Origin: Microbacterium mangrovi
GTDB lineage: Bacteria; Actinomycetota; Actinomycetes; Actinomycetales; Microbacteriaceae
NCBI RefSeq assembly: GCF_000802305.1
Contig: NZ_JTDK01000017.1
Span: forward strand, 1-64,000
DNA: 64,000 nucleotides
Reading direction: 5' to 3'
A program made the translations under genes and the position numbers. The notes under the pieces were generated by a model. That model did not search any database and had not been told where the DNA came from. It was given only the letters and a program-made list of their open reading frames with translations. Positions 1-8,003 of the stretch are shown here, piece by piece (the stretch's first letter is position 1; the number at the start of each line of letters is the position of its first letter).

Positions 1-184
1 GTCAACTCGCCCGCGACGACCTTCAATACGATGACCCGGTTCTTCGACACGTCACCGACTGTGACCTATGACCCGACTCACCAGGGACCGATCACGAGAG
101 ACCTATGTCCTGAAACCAGACATCCTAGGCTCCACAGTCACACAGCGGCGGTCCACCGGATCGTCGCTTTTTCGTTGCCCCTCC

Positions 185-190
185 TATGCT
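185..190 (+). promoter_or_regulatory. Candidate -10 element of a leaderless promoter for the first GntR gene
   Basis: TATGCT fits the actinobacterial TANNNT -10 consensus and ends six bases before the ATG at 197. Transcription would therefore begin at or next to the start codon and give a leaderless mRNA. No good -35 box is visible. Inferred from sequence only. Confidence 0.45.
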
Positions 191-196
191 GGCGGG

Positions 197-565
197 ATGA
201 GGCCGCTCACCATCGATCCCGAGTCCTCCGCCCCGCCGTTCGAACAGCTGCGCGCGCAGCTGACCGGGCAGATCGAGTCGGGGCAGCTCGCGGAGGGCGC
301 GAAGCTGCCGCCCGTCCGGCGGCTCGCCGAAGACCTGGGACTCGCTGCCAACACCGTGGCCCGCACGTATCGCGAGCTTGAGGCGGCCGGACTCGTCGTC
401 ACCAGCGGCCGCAACGGCACGACGGTGGCACCGGGACAGGTGCAGGTCGTCGACGAGGACGCTGCGCGTCTCGCCAGCCAGTTCCTCGCCGGGATGGCGG
501 CGCGCGGCTACGACGCGGACGCCGCCGTCGGGTACCTGCAGCGCATCAGCGCCCGAGGCGCGTGA
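197..565 (+). CDS. GntR family transcriptional regulator (small, YtrA-like)
   Basis: A 122-residue protein with an N-terminal GntR winged helix (PPFEQLRAQLTGQIESGQL, then PPVRRLAEDLG and NTVARTYRELEAAGLV). It has only about 40 residues after the helix-turn-helix, as in the short YtrA subfamily, and no ligand-binding FadR or HutC domain. The reading frame is open upstream to 68, but ATG 197 is chosen because the family domain begins right after it and a TATGCT box lies six bases upstream. The gene converges on the deaminase gene and overlaps its end by 20 bp. YtrA-type regulators usually control neighbouring ABC transporters, but none is present here, so the target is unknown. A second short GntR protein lies at 20.6 kb. 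Confidence 0.88.
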   Translation: MRPLTIDPESSAPPFEQLRAQLTGQIESGQLAEGAKLPPVRRLAEDLGLAANTVARTYRELEAAGLVVTSGRNGTTVAPGQVQVVDEDAARLASQFLAGMAARGYDADAAVGYLQRISARGA

Positions 566-1520
566 ACAGTCCGATCCGGCGCTCCTCGGTGACGAAGGAC
601 GCCTCGATCGAGTTGCGGCAGAGCGTGTCGAGTTCGGCCGCCGTGAGGCCGTGCGCGGACTCGATGGCGGCGAGATTGTCGTCGAGGTAGCCGCCGAAGT
701 ACGCGGGGTCGTCGGAGTTGATCGTGATGCACAGGCCGGCATCCAGCATCCGGCGGATCGGCACCGCAGCGACACTCGGGCTCACCTTGAGCGCGACGTT
801 CGACAGCGGGCACACCGTCAGCGGGATGCGATCGCGCACCAGTCGCGCCACGAGCGCAGCGTCGTCCAGCGAGCGGATGCCATGGTCGATGCGCTCAGCG
901 CCGAGAACGTCCAGAGCCTCCCAGACGTACGAGGGCGGGCCCTCCTCGCCGGCGTGGGCGACCACGTGGAGTCCGGCCGCGCGGGCTTCGTCGAACACCC
1001 CGGCGAATAGCGACGGCGGGTATCCGACCTCCGCCGAATCCATGCCCATGCCGAGCACCGGGATGTCCGCCCCCAGCACGGCATCCAGCATCGCGTGCGC
1101 GGAGGCCACCGGCTGATCGCGGAGCACGCACACGATGATGCCGCTTGTGATCCCCAGTTCGGACGCACCCCGGTCGAGAGCGCGCTGGATGCCGCGGAGC
1201 ACGGTCTGCTCGGATATGCCGCGAACGGAATGTGCCTGTGGATCGACGAACAGCTCGACGTGTGCCACGCCGGCGCGGTGCGCCCGTTGGAGGTAGGCCC
1301 AGGTCATCAGGGTGAAGGCATCCTCGTCGCGCAGCACCGCCATGTTCTCGTAGTACAGGTCGAGGAACGACTGCAGATCGGAGAAGCGATATCGCGCGGC
1401 GAGCTCGCCCGGGTCGGCATAGGGCAGGGACATCCCCTGACGCGCGGCGAGCTCGAAAATCGTCGCCGGTTCGAGCGTCCCCTCGATGTGCAGGTGCAGC
1501 TCGCAGAACGGGCGGGTCAT
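546..1520 (-). CDS. Adenosine/adenine deaminase family protein
   Basis: A 324-residue metal-dependent deaminase of purine salvage, converting adenosine to inosine or adenine to hypoxanthine. Visible active-site residues are H9 and H11 (ELHLHIEGTLEP), H189 and E192 (HAGEE), H213 (DHGIR) and D270/D271 (NSDDPAYFGG). The HIEGTLEP opening and the SDDPAYFGGYL segment are more like adenine deaminases of the Aah1/type 2 branch than classical Add, whose matching motifs are HxHLDG and NTDDP. Most automatic annotation would still call it adenosine deaminase. The start ATG at 1520 gives the expected N-terminus. Its 3' end overlaps the converging GntR gene by 20 bp. Substrate preference cannot be settled from sequence alone. 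Confidence 0.9.
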   Translation of the reverse strand: MTRPFCELHLHIEGTLEPATIFELAARQGMSLPYADPGELAARYRFSDLQSFLDLYYENMAVLRDEDAFTLMTWAYLQRAHRAGVAHVELFVDPQAHSVRGISEQTVLRGIQRALDRGASELGITSGIIVCVLRDQPVASAHAMLDAVLGADIPVLGMGMDSAEVGYPPSLFAGVFDEARAAGLHVVAHAGEEGPPSYVWEALDVLGAERIDHGIRSLDDAALVARLVRDRIPLTVCPLSNVALKVSPSVAAVPIRRMLDAGLCITINSDDPAYFGGYLDDNLAAIESAHGLTAAELDTLCRNSIEASFVTEERRIGLFTRLGR

Positions 1521-1633
1521 CGTGCCTCCTGCGAACACTCTCATCGCGCCGGTCCGGACGGCGACCGCGACACGCCGATCCCGACCGAGTCGGGACCGGC
1601 GTGCGCAGAAGCCCTCCGCCGAACGGTACCGGA

Positions 1634-3952
1634 TCAGACGGTCGCGAGTGCCTCGCGGGCCTGCCGGGTCGCGGCCAGCATCGCCGTGAGCGACTCGGTC
1701 ACCTCGGTGACGCCGCGGGTCTTGAGACCGCAGTCGGGGTTGATCCACAGCTGCCGCGCCGGGATGCCGTCGAGAGCGGACTCGATGAGGCCGACGACCT
1801 CGTCCGTGGACGGCACGCGCGGCGAGTGGATGTCGTAGACGCCGGGGCCGATGCCGCGGCCGAACCGCACGGACCTGATGTCTGTGACGACATCCATCGC
1901 CGACCGCGCCGCCTCGATCGAGGTGACGTCGGCATCCAGCGCGTCGATCGCCCCGATGACCTCGCCGAACTCCGAGTAGCAGAGGTGGGTGTGCACCTGC
2001 GTGGCATCCGCCGCACCGGCGGTGGCGAGACGGAACGATCCGACCGACCACTCCAGGTATGCGTCGTGCTCGGTGCGCTTGAGCGGCAGGAGCTCGCGCA
2101 GTGCGGGCTCGTCGACCTGCACGATCCCGATGCCGGCCGCCTCGAGGTCGGCGATCTCGTCGCGGATCGCCAGGGCGACCTGCACCGCGGTGTCGCCGAG
2201 CGGCTGGTCGTCGCGCACGAACGACCACGCCAGGATGGTCACGGGGCCGGTGAGCATGCCCTTGACGGGCTTGTCCGTGAGGGACTGGGCGAACTGCGAC
2301 CACGGCACGGTGATCGCCGCGGGCCGGGCGACGTCGCCCCAGAGGATCGACGGGCGCGTGCAGCGGGACCCGTACGACTGCACCCAGCCGTGCTCGGTGA
2401 CCGCGAAGCCGTCGAGGTTTTCGGCGAAGTACTGCACCATGTCGTTGCGTTCTGGCTCGCCGTGCACCAGCACGTCGAGCCCGATCTCCTCCTGCAGCGC
2501 GATCACGTCACGGATCTCGTCCTGCATCGCACGAACATATTCCGCTTCGGTGATACGTCCGCGCGCGAAGCCGGCGCGAGCGGAGCGGATGCCGCCGGTC
2601 TGCGGGAACGAACCGATGGTCGTCGTCGGCAGCGCGGGCAGGTCGAGCGCCTCCTGCTGTGCGGCCAGGCGCGTCGCGTAGGGCGTGCGGGCCGCATCCG
2701 CGGCGACCAGGGCTGCGGCCCGGGCACGGACCTCCCCGTCGGCGACGCCCGGCGCGGTGGCGCGGTCGCGCCGTGCGGCGGAGGCGGCATCCAGTTCGTC
2801 CTGCACCGCAGCGCGTCCGTTCGCCAGGCCGTCGGCGAGCACCCCGACCTCCCCGACCTTCTCGTCGGCGAAGGCGAGCCAGGAGCGCAGCTGCGGGTCA
2901 AGCTTCTCTTCGCGGGCGAGGCTGTACGGCAGGTGCTGCAGCGAGGTCGAGGTCGCGACGCTCACCCGCGCGGCGACAGCGGTCAGCGCCTGCAGCGTGT
3001 CGAGTGCGGCGGCCAGATCGGTGCGCCAGATGTTGCGCCCGCCCACGACGCCGGCGACGAGCGTCTTCTCGGTGGCGGGGATGCTGTCGGGCGCCTCGGA
3101 CAGGAGGTCGACGTGCACGGCCTCGACCGGGGCGTCCAGCAGCACCGGCAGGGCCTCGCCGAGGCTGCCATACGGTGAGGTCACGAGGATGCTCGGCCGC
3201 TCGTCGGCGCCGCCCAGCACCGCGTACGCACGTCGGGTCGCGTCGAGGACGGTCTGCTCCTCGACACCAAGGTTCTCGGAGACGAGTCCGGGCTCGTCGA
3301 GCTGAACCCACGACGCCCCGGCGGCCTTCAGCTCGGCGAGGAGTTCGACGTATGCCGGAAGCAGAATATCCAGCAGATCGAGCGGCGCGAAGCCGTCGGG
3401 CGCGTCGGCCGCCGCCTTGCTCAGGAGCAGGAACGTCACCGGTCCCACGATCACAGGACGGGTCAGGTAGCCGTCGCGCACGGCCTCGGCGAACTGCTCG
3501 ACGATCCGGCGCGAGGCGAGGGTGAAGGAGGTCTCGGGCCCGAGCTCCGGCACCAGGTTGTGGTAGTTCGTGTTGAACCACTTGGTCATCTCGAGCGGGG
3601 CATCCGCTGCGCGACCCCGTGCCAGCGTGAAGTAGCCGCCGAGGGTGGCGGCATCCACGTCGGCGAAACGGCTCGGCACGGCACCGAACGTGGCGGCCGC
3701 GTCCAGCACCTGGTCGTAGAACGAGAACGACTCCGGGATCGACGCGTCGTCACGGCCGAGACCGAGCTCGACGAGGCGCGCGCGCGTCTGGGCGCGCAGT
3801 TCCCGGCTGCGCGACTCCAGCTCGGACTCTGTGAGGGTTCCGCCCCAGAACGCCTCGACGGCCTTCTTGAGCTCGCGGTCGGGCCCGATGCGCGGGAACC
3901 CGAGGATCGTCGCGGACGGGAACGGGACAGAGGGGTGCACGGAAACAGTCAC
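1634..3952 (-). CDS. metE: Cobalamin-independent methionine synthase
   Basis: A 772-residue 5-methyltetrahydropteroyltriglutamate-homocysteine methyltransferase, the last step of methionine synthesis in the cytoplasm. The N-terminal half starts with the family signature (TILGFPRIGPDRELKKAVE). The C-terminal half carries the catalytic zinc site: a His/Cys pair in HTHLCYSEF, a glutamate region and the cysteine in INPDCGLKTR. The frame is open to 4096, but the GTG at 3952 is chosen because an AAGGAG lies five bases upstream and little precedes the conserved start. A 17-bp palindrome (3971-3987) sits just upstream of that Shine-Dalgarno and could form a small leader hairpin. I see no cobalamin or SAM riboswitch signature. 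The length is slightly above the usual 750-765 residues. Confidence 0.97.
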   Translation of the reverse strand: MTVSVHPSVPFPSATILGFPRIGPDRELKKAVEAFWGGTLTESELESRSRELRAQTRARLVELGLGRDDASIPESFSFYDQVLDAAATFGAVPSRFADVDAATLGGYFTLARGRAADAPLEMTKWFNTNYHNLVPELGPETSFTLASRRIVEQFAEAVRDGYLTRPVIVGPVTFLLLSKAAADAPDGFAPLDLLDILLPAYVELLAELKAAGASWVQLDEPGLVSENLGVEEQTVLDATRRAYAVLGGADERPSILVTSPYGSLGEALPVLLDAPVEAVHVDLLSEAPDSIPATEKTLVAGVVGGRNIWRTDLAAALDTLQALTAVAARVSVATSTSLQHLPYSLAREEKLDPQLRSWLAFADEKVGEVGVLADGLANGRAAVQDELDAASAARRDRATAPGVADGEVRARAAALVAADAARTPYATRLAAQQEALDLPALPTTTIGSFPQTGGIRSARAGFARGRITEAEYVRAMQDEIRDVIALQEEIGLDVLVHGEPERNDMVQYFAENLDGFAVTEHGWVQSYGSRCTRPSILWGDVARPAAITVPWSQFAQSLTDKPVKGMLTGPVTILAWSFVRDDQPLGDTAVQVALAIRDEIADLEAAGIGIVQVDEPALRELLPLKRTEHDAYLEWSVGSFRLATAGAADATQVHTHLCYSEFGEVIGAIDALDADVTSIEAARSAMDVVTDIRSVRFGRGIGPGVYDIHSPRVPSTDEVVGLIESALDGIPARQLWINPDCGLKTRGVTEVTESLTAMLAATRQAREALATV

Positions 3953-4088
3953 CACGGCTCCTTCGATCAGCGGCCTGGACCAGGCCGGTTGGGTCGAGCG
4001 GATGCCGGGCTCGGCTGTCGCTTGGGGTTTCACAGCACGATAGGGAAACCCCGGGACGATGGTCGAGCAGCGATGACACACATCGTCA

Positions 4089-4104
4089 TGTTTCACGTGG
4101 AACG
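4089..4104. other. Candidate parS (ParB-binding) site
   Basis: The 16-mer TGTTTCACGTGGAACG matches the reverse complement of the Bacillus subtilis parS (TGTTCCACGTGAAACA) at 15 of 16 positions. It matches the symmetric consensus TGTTTCACGTGAAACA at 14 of 16. It lies in the 194-bp gap between metE and the glycosyltransferase gene. parS sites cluster near oriC, and the gene order further right also points to an origin-proximal position. It was the only close match I noticed in the window by eye. Confidence 0.6.
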
Positions 4105-4146
4105 GCGACGGGACACCCCGGTGCGCACACGCTCAGAAAGTGCGGC

Positions 4147-5355
4147 TCACGGGGTCGTTTCTCGGGCGTGGGATGCCGCGGCGTCATACGCCTCATCCAG
4201 CCGGCGCACGAACGCCGCCGGCGAGAACTCGGTCTCGAATCCGGCTGCGGCGCACAGTTCGCGCACCGTCTCGGGCTTCTCGGCGAGCTGCACGATCGCG
4301 GCCGCCATCGGCTCGGGCTCGGGTCCGCAGAGGAATCCCGCCCGGCTCAGCCCTTCGCGCAGACGCGGGTCGCACACGAGCACCCCGCGCCCTGCGCCGA
4401 TGGCCTCCACGATGGTCATGGGCTGGTTGTCGAACCCGTGCGAGGTGACCGCCAGCAGATGGCTGCGGCTCAGCAGCTCGCCGACCTGTTCGTGCGGGAT
4501 GCGCCCCAGGAAGGTCGTCCCCGGCACGCCCTTCTTCTGCGCCGCCGGGAGGAGACTCCCCTCCCCGGCGACCTCGACCTCGAGCCGGCCCGGGCCGAGC
4601 TGGTGCTGCGCGATCGCCACGGCATCGAGGAACTCCAGCAGGCGCTTCTCAGGCTCGCACCGCGCCGCCCACAGCAGACGCAGGGGCGGCTGATCGGGCA
4701 GCGGCGTGGCCCGGATGTCGGCGACGCTGTTGGGAATCACCTGCACGTCGGCCACGCCGTGCGACCGCAGGACGTCTCCCTGGTGTGCGGACGGGGAGAC
4801 GACGACGTCCGCGAGGCGCGCCACCGTCGTGGTCATGCCGCGCAGGGCATCGTCGGCGGGGCGTCCGCCGTGGGATCGCGGCGGATTGCGCCGACCGGTG
4901 ACGAGGCGGTACCCGGTGCGGATGCCGGTGGCCATCAGCCGCCCGGCCGCGCCGGGAGCCTGCCAGAACACGGTGTGCACGGTGTGCACGACCGGCACCC
5001 CGGCGCGCTGCGCGGCCTCGACGCCGGCGACGCACAGGCCGAACTCGGAGTGCACGTGCACGGCATCCGGACGCCACCGCGCGAAGAGGTCGCCGAGGCG
5101 CCGGCGCAGACGCCGCGTGTTGCGGATGTACGGCAGCTGCAGCGCCGGAAGCATGAACGGCGCCGCCACCTCGAGATGCTCCGCGCCGACCGTAGCGCAG
5201 TGCTCGGCGAACGCGCGGCTCGGCGGCGTCACGGCCAGCACGACGTGACCGCTCTGCGCGAGCAGCTCGACCTGCGATGCGAACGCGGTCTGGGCGCCCC
5301 CGAGGTAATCCGGGGAGTAGTCCAGCACGAGCACGATGCGGCGAGGGGATGCCAT
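4147..5355 (-). CDS. Glycosyltransferase family 4 (GT-B fold)
   Basis: A 402-residue protein with two Rossmann-like halves. The acceptor-side half begins RIVLVLDYSPDYLGGAQTA, with a glycine-rich loop near residues 17-20. The donor-side half contains PNSVADIRA, LWAARCEPEKRLLEFLDA and SHGFDNQPMTIVEAIGAG, the last being the typical GT4 nucleotide-sugar site with a conserved Glu. It probably transfers a sugar from an NDP-sugar to a cell-envelope lipid or glycan; the substrate cannot be inferred. The ATG at 5355 starts the conserved fold directly, although the frame is open to 5469. It stands alone between metE and a pair of small membrane proteins. No signal peptide or membrane segment is seen, so it is cytosolic or peripheral. 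Confidence 0.9.
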   Translation of the reverse strand: MASPRRIVLVLDYSPDYLGGAQTAFASQVELLAQSGHVVLAVTPPSRAFAEHCATVGAEHLEVAAPFMLPALQLPYIRNTRRLRRRLGDLFARWRPDAVHVHSEFGLCVAGVEAAQRAGVPVVHTVHTVFWQAPGAAGRLMATGIRTGYRLVTGRRNPPRSHGGRPADDALRGMTTTVARLADVVVSPSAHQGDVLRSHGVADVQVIPNSVADIRATPLPDQPPLRLLWAARCEPEKRLLEFLDAVAIAQHQLGPGRLEVEVAGEGSLLPAAQKKGVPGTTFLGRIPHEQVGELLSRSHLLAVTSHGFDNQPMTIVEAIGAGRGVLVCDPRLREGLSRAGFLCGPEPEPMAAAIVQLAEKPETVRELCAAAGFETEFSPAAFVRRLDEAYDAAASHARETTP

Positions 5356-5416
5356 GACCCAAGTCAACCCGACGAACGGCCGATCCTCACAACCACGGCG
5401 CCGGATCCCGCCGATT

Positions 5417-5611
5417 TCAGATGGTCTGCCCGGCCAGGAAATGCCATCCCAGCCACCACCAGCACGCAAGGATCGCGAGACGAATGACGCGGTCGGCCAT
5501 CAGGATGTCGAAGAGCGCGGTCACGGTCGCCTCGGGGTGATCGTGGCGCACGATCGCAGAGGCGCCGATCAGGGCGAGGGCGCAGCCGCCGAAGTACAGG
5601 ATGCTGATCAT
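5417..5611 (-). CDS. Small membrane protein (DUF6186-like)
   Basis: A 64-residue protein with a hydrophobic N-terminus (ISILYFGGCALALIGASAIV), a short polar stretch and a second hydrophobic segment ending WWWLGWHFL. The tryptophan-rich end recalls the small DUF6186 proteins of Microbacteriaceae; this is a recollection, not a search result. Its ATG overlaps the stop of the upstream membrane-protein gene by four bases (ATGA), so the two are probably translationally coupled. Function is unknown. Confidence 0.75.
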   Translation of the reverse strand: MISILYFGGCALALIGASAIVRHDHPEATVTALFDILMADRVIRLAILACWWWLGWHFLAGQTI

Positions 5612-6201
5612 CGGCGCCCCACCCGTCGCACGAGCCAGATGCCCAGCAGCACCCACAGGCCGGCGAACACGGCCTGACCGAGCCGGTTGCCGAGCATCGG
5701 ATCGAGCAGATCGCTCAGGGCGGGAGCCGGTGCCCGGGGATCGACGAGGCTCAGGATGAACGCGAACAGCTCCCAGAGGCATCCGATCACCAGGATGATC
5801 CCCCAGCACCACGCCAAGGACCGGATGCCGCGAGACCATGGCATCCGCTCCGCGGAACCGGGCCAGGCGAGCAGCAGCACGGCCGCGCCGAGCAGCAGCA
5901 TCAGGGTCACCATCGCGGGTCCATGCCGCGGGAGCGCCGCCAGTGCGGTGGCCGCCACCGCCCCCACGACCACGAGCACGCGCGCCGAGACCCGCCGCGG
6001 CTGCGTCGCCGCGGTCAGGATGCCGGTGGCATCCATCGTCGTCACGAGGACCGCCGTGGCGAAGAACAGGGCGTCGAACGGCTGCGCACGGATCACCTGG
6101 ACGAGCCCGATGAGCACGAGGATCGTGATCCAGCTCAGCTGACCCACGGTGAGCTGAGCGCGCAGGACCCTGCGCCCTTCGCTCCGCTCGTCTGTGCTCA
6201 T
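5608..6201 (-). CDS. Six-helix integral membrane protein, function unknown
   Basis: A 197-residue protein with about six hydrophobic segments, near residues 18-38, 42-62, 72-90, 94-114, 130-150 and 172-192. A short charged N-terminus (STDERSEGRRVLR) precedes them. I recognise no catalytic motif. It is the first gene of a two-gene unit with the 64-residue protein, with a 4-nt ATGA overlap. The 96-bp gap upstream holds a 26-bp palindrome made of two inverted DnaA boxes, which would lie over or near its promoter. DnaA-dependent expression is possible but only an inference. Confidence 0.8.
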   Translation of the reverse strand: MSTDERSEGRRVLRAQLTVGQLSWITILVLIGLVQVIRAQPFDALFFATAVLVTTMDATGILTAATQPRRVSARVLVVVGAVAATALAALPRHGPAMVTLMLLLGAAVLLLAWPGSAERMPWSRGIRSLAWCWGIILVIGCLWELFAFILSLVDPRAPAPALSDLLDPMLGNRLGQAVFAGLWVLLGIWLVRRVGRR

Positions 6202-6267
6202 GGTGCCTCAGACCGCACTCTACGCGGGGCGTCGCGGGCGCGGGGCGGTCCCGGCACCGTTCTCAGA

Positions 6268-6293
6268 AGTTATCCACAGACCTGTGGACAACT
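6268..6293. promoter_or_regulatory. Inverted DnaA-box pair (26-bp palindrome)
   Basis: A perfect DnaA box TTATCCACA (6270-6278) faces TGTGGACAA (6283-6291, the complement of TTGTCCACA). Together they make an imperfect palindrome whose 12-bp arms match at 11 positions, separated by two bases. It lies 66 bp upstream of the gene starting at 6201 and five bases after the stop of the YbaK-type gene. Confidence 0.55.
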
Positions 6294-6297
6294 CGCC

Positions 6298-6780
6298 TCA
6301 GTTCACCGGCTGCGAGATGTCGGCCACCGTGGCGCCGTACGCCGCGATGAGGTCGTCGGCATCGACGAAGAGGCTGTAGCCGTGCGCGCCGGCGCCCATG
6401 GCGATGCGGCGGCCGGCGATGTCGGAGTCGGCGTACACCGGCCAGTCCGTGGTGCTGCCGATCGGCACGATCGTGCCGCGTTCGTATCCGGTCGCCGCCA
6501 GGGCGTGCTCGGGTGAGGGCAGCTGGAGCTTGTTGACGCCGACGAGGGCGCGCAGCTTCGGCCAGGCGATCGCACGATCGCCGGGGATCAGCGCGAACAG
6601 ATAGGTGTCGTCGCTGCGCTTGACGACGAGCGTCTTGACGATGTCGCGCGGCTCGAGACCGAGCAGCCCCGCCGCCTCAGCCAGGCTGGAGGCGGCGGGG
6701 CGCTCACGGATCTCGATCGGCAGGTCGCGGACGGATGCCGCCTGCCGGACACGCGCGGTGGGATCGGCCTGATCAGGCAT
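6298..6780 (-). CDS. YbaK/EbsC-type aminoacyl-tRNA deacylase
   Basis: A 160-residue single-domain protein of the YbaK/ProX family, which hydrolyses misacylated tRNAs such as Cys- or Ala-tRNA(Pro) in trans. Family features include the segment DIVKTLVVKRSDD with its conserved lysine, FALIPGDRAI, KLRALVGVNKLQL, the glycine-rich GYERGTIVPIG and the late GAGAHGYSLFVDADDL. The start codon at 6780 overlaps the end of the upstream gene by eight bases, so the two form one transcription unit. Which tRNA is edited is not evident. Confidence 0.88.
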   Translation of the reverse strand: MPDQADPTARVRQAASVRDLPIEIRERPAASSLAEAAGLLGLEPRDIVKTLVVKRSDDTYLFALIPGDRAIAWPKLRALVGVNKLQLPSPEHALAATGYERGTIVPIGSTTDWPVYADSDIAGRRIAMGAGAHGYSLFVDADDLIAAYGATVADISQPVN

Positions 6781-7279
6781 CCGGCGCGCGCAGCGGGTCG
6801 TCGGCGACCCAGAGCTCGTCGTCGGCGCGCAGCGTCTGCCACGCGGCGTAGATCACTCCGATCGCTGCGCCGATGCCCAGGAGCAGGGCGATGACGCCGC
6901 CGGCGCCGATGCCCTTCTTGGGCTCGACCGGGGCTGCCACGACGCCGCGGCCGGAGTTGATGCTGCCGCGACGCTCATTGGCGGCATCCCACACCGAGAG
7001 AGCAGAGCCCACGACCGCGCCCGCTGCCGGGATCACGCGGCCGTTGATGACGCGCTGCGACGCCTCCACGCCCTTGTCGACGTAGGGGGCCGCATACTTC
7101 GAGTAGTTCGCCTGAATACGCGGCTGAACGTGTTCGCGGTTGTAGTTTCCGAGCTGACGCCCGGCCTCCTTGGCCACGACCGTGGCCTCGCTCATCAGGC
7201 CCTGCTGAGCCGACCAGAGCTTGTTCGCCTGGTCCTGGAGCTGCTTGAGCTCCTTCTTGCGCTTACGGGTGAGGCTCAC
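6773..7279 (-). CDS. Membrane-anchored coiled-coil protein, function unknown
   Basis: A 168-residue protein. The N-terminal 40 residues are highly charged (TRKRKKELKQLQDQANKLW) and probably helical or coiled-coil. The middle is polar and alanine-rich. One hydrophobic helix lies near residues 124-147 (GAGGVIALLLGIGAAIGVIYAAW), followed by an acidic tail (DDELWVADDPLR). The single helix near the C-terminus suggests a tail-anchored protein facing the cytoplasm. I do not recognise the family. It starts with ATG 7279, is divergent from ppiA with a 108-bp gap, and overlaps the YbaK-type gene by eight bases. Confidence 0.8.
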   Translation of the reverse strand: MSLTRKRKKELKQLQDQANKLWSAQQGLMSEATVVAKEAGRQLGNYNREHVQPRIQANYSKYAAPYVDKGVEASQRVINGRVIPAAGAVVGSALSVWDAANERRGSINSGRGVVAAPVEPKKGIGAGGVIALLLGIGAAIGVIYAAWQTLRADDELWVADDPLRAPDA

Positions 7280-7387
7280 GTGGACCCCTCCTTCTCCTCG
7301 GATGGATTCCTCTCATCTTGCCAGACCATACCGGCACGGGCACGGCCTTTCCGAGGCCCTTGCCAGGAACTCTGAAAGAATGTACGC

Positions 7388-7945
7388 ATGGCAACTCCTA
7401 CCGCTGTGGCGACTCTCCACACGAATCACGGCGACATCGTCGTCAACCTCTTCGGCGACCACGCACCCCGCACCGTGCAGAACTTCACCGGTCTCGCCGA
7501 CGGCACCGGAGAGTGGACCGACCCGGCCACCGGCAAGCCCGGCGAAGGCCCCCTCTACCGCAACGTGGTCTTCCACCGCATCATCCCGGGCTTCATGATC
7601 CAGGGCGGCGACCCGCTCGGCGTCGGCACCGGCGGCCCGGGCTACACGTTCAACGACGAGATCCACCCCGAGCTGACGTTCGCGAAGCCCTACCTGCTGG
7701 CCATGGCCAACGCGGGCCTTCGTCGCAACGCGATCACCGGCCAGGCCGAGGGCACGAACGGCTCTCAGTTCTTCATCACCACCGACCCGACCCCGTGGCT
7801 GCAGGGCAAGCACACGATCTTCGGCGAGGTCGCCGACGACGCGTCGCGCCAGGTCGTCGACGCGATCAGCGCCGTCCCGACCGGTGCCGCCGACCGTCCC
7901 GTCGAGCCGGTGGTCATCGAGTCGATCGACATCGTCGCGGCCTGA
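7388..7945 (+). CDS. ppiA: Cyclophilin-type peptidyl-prolyl cis-trans isomerase
   Basis: A 185-residue cytoplasmic cyclophilin that speeds proline isomerisation during folding. The active site is visible in NVVFHRIIPGFMIQGGD (the catalytic Arg, Phe, Met and Gln region), NGSQFFITT and LQGKHTIFGEV. There is no signal peptide. A small insertion (about residues 48-58, TDPATGKPGEG) sits in an early loop, as in actinobacterial PpiA. An AAGAAT six bases before the ATG resembles a leaderless -10. In M. tuberculosis ppiA (Rv0009) opens the same block of genes near oriC, so the position is syntenic. Confidence 0.97.
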   Translation: MATPTAVATLHTNHGDIVVNLFGDHAPRTVQNFTGLADGTGEWTDPATGKPGEGPLYRNVVFHRIIPGFMIQGGDPLGVGTGGPGYTFNDEIHPELTFAKPYLLAMANAGLRRNAITGQAEGTNGSQFFITTDPTPWLQGKHTIFGEVADDASRQVVDAISAVPTGAADRPVEPVVIESIDIVAA

Positions 7946-8003
7946 GGCACTGCCGCGTGGGTGAGCATCGTGACCGCCGTCCGTTCCTGACGTCAGTCGT
8001 TTC

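Noticed and set aside
546..2303. Long minus-strand frame of 585 residues spanning two genes
   Set aside because: The first 260 residues are Arg/Gly/His-rich out-of-frame sequence opposite metE. Only the part from ATG 1520 matches a known family.
3953..4146. Riboswitch (cobalamin or SAM) in the metE leader
   Set aside because: I find no B12-box or SAM motif. The visible structure is a short palindrome and the parS-like site.
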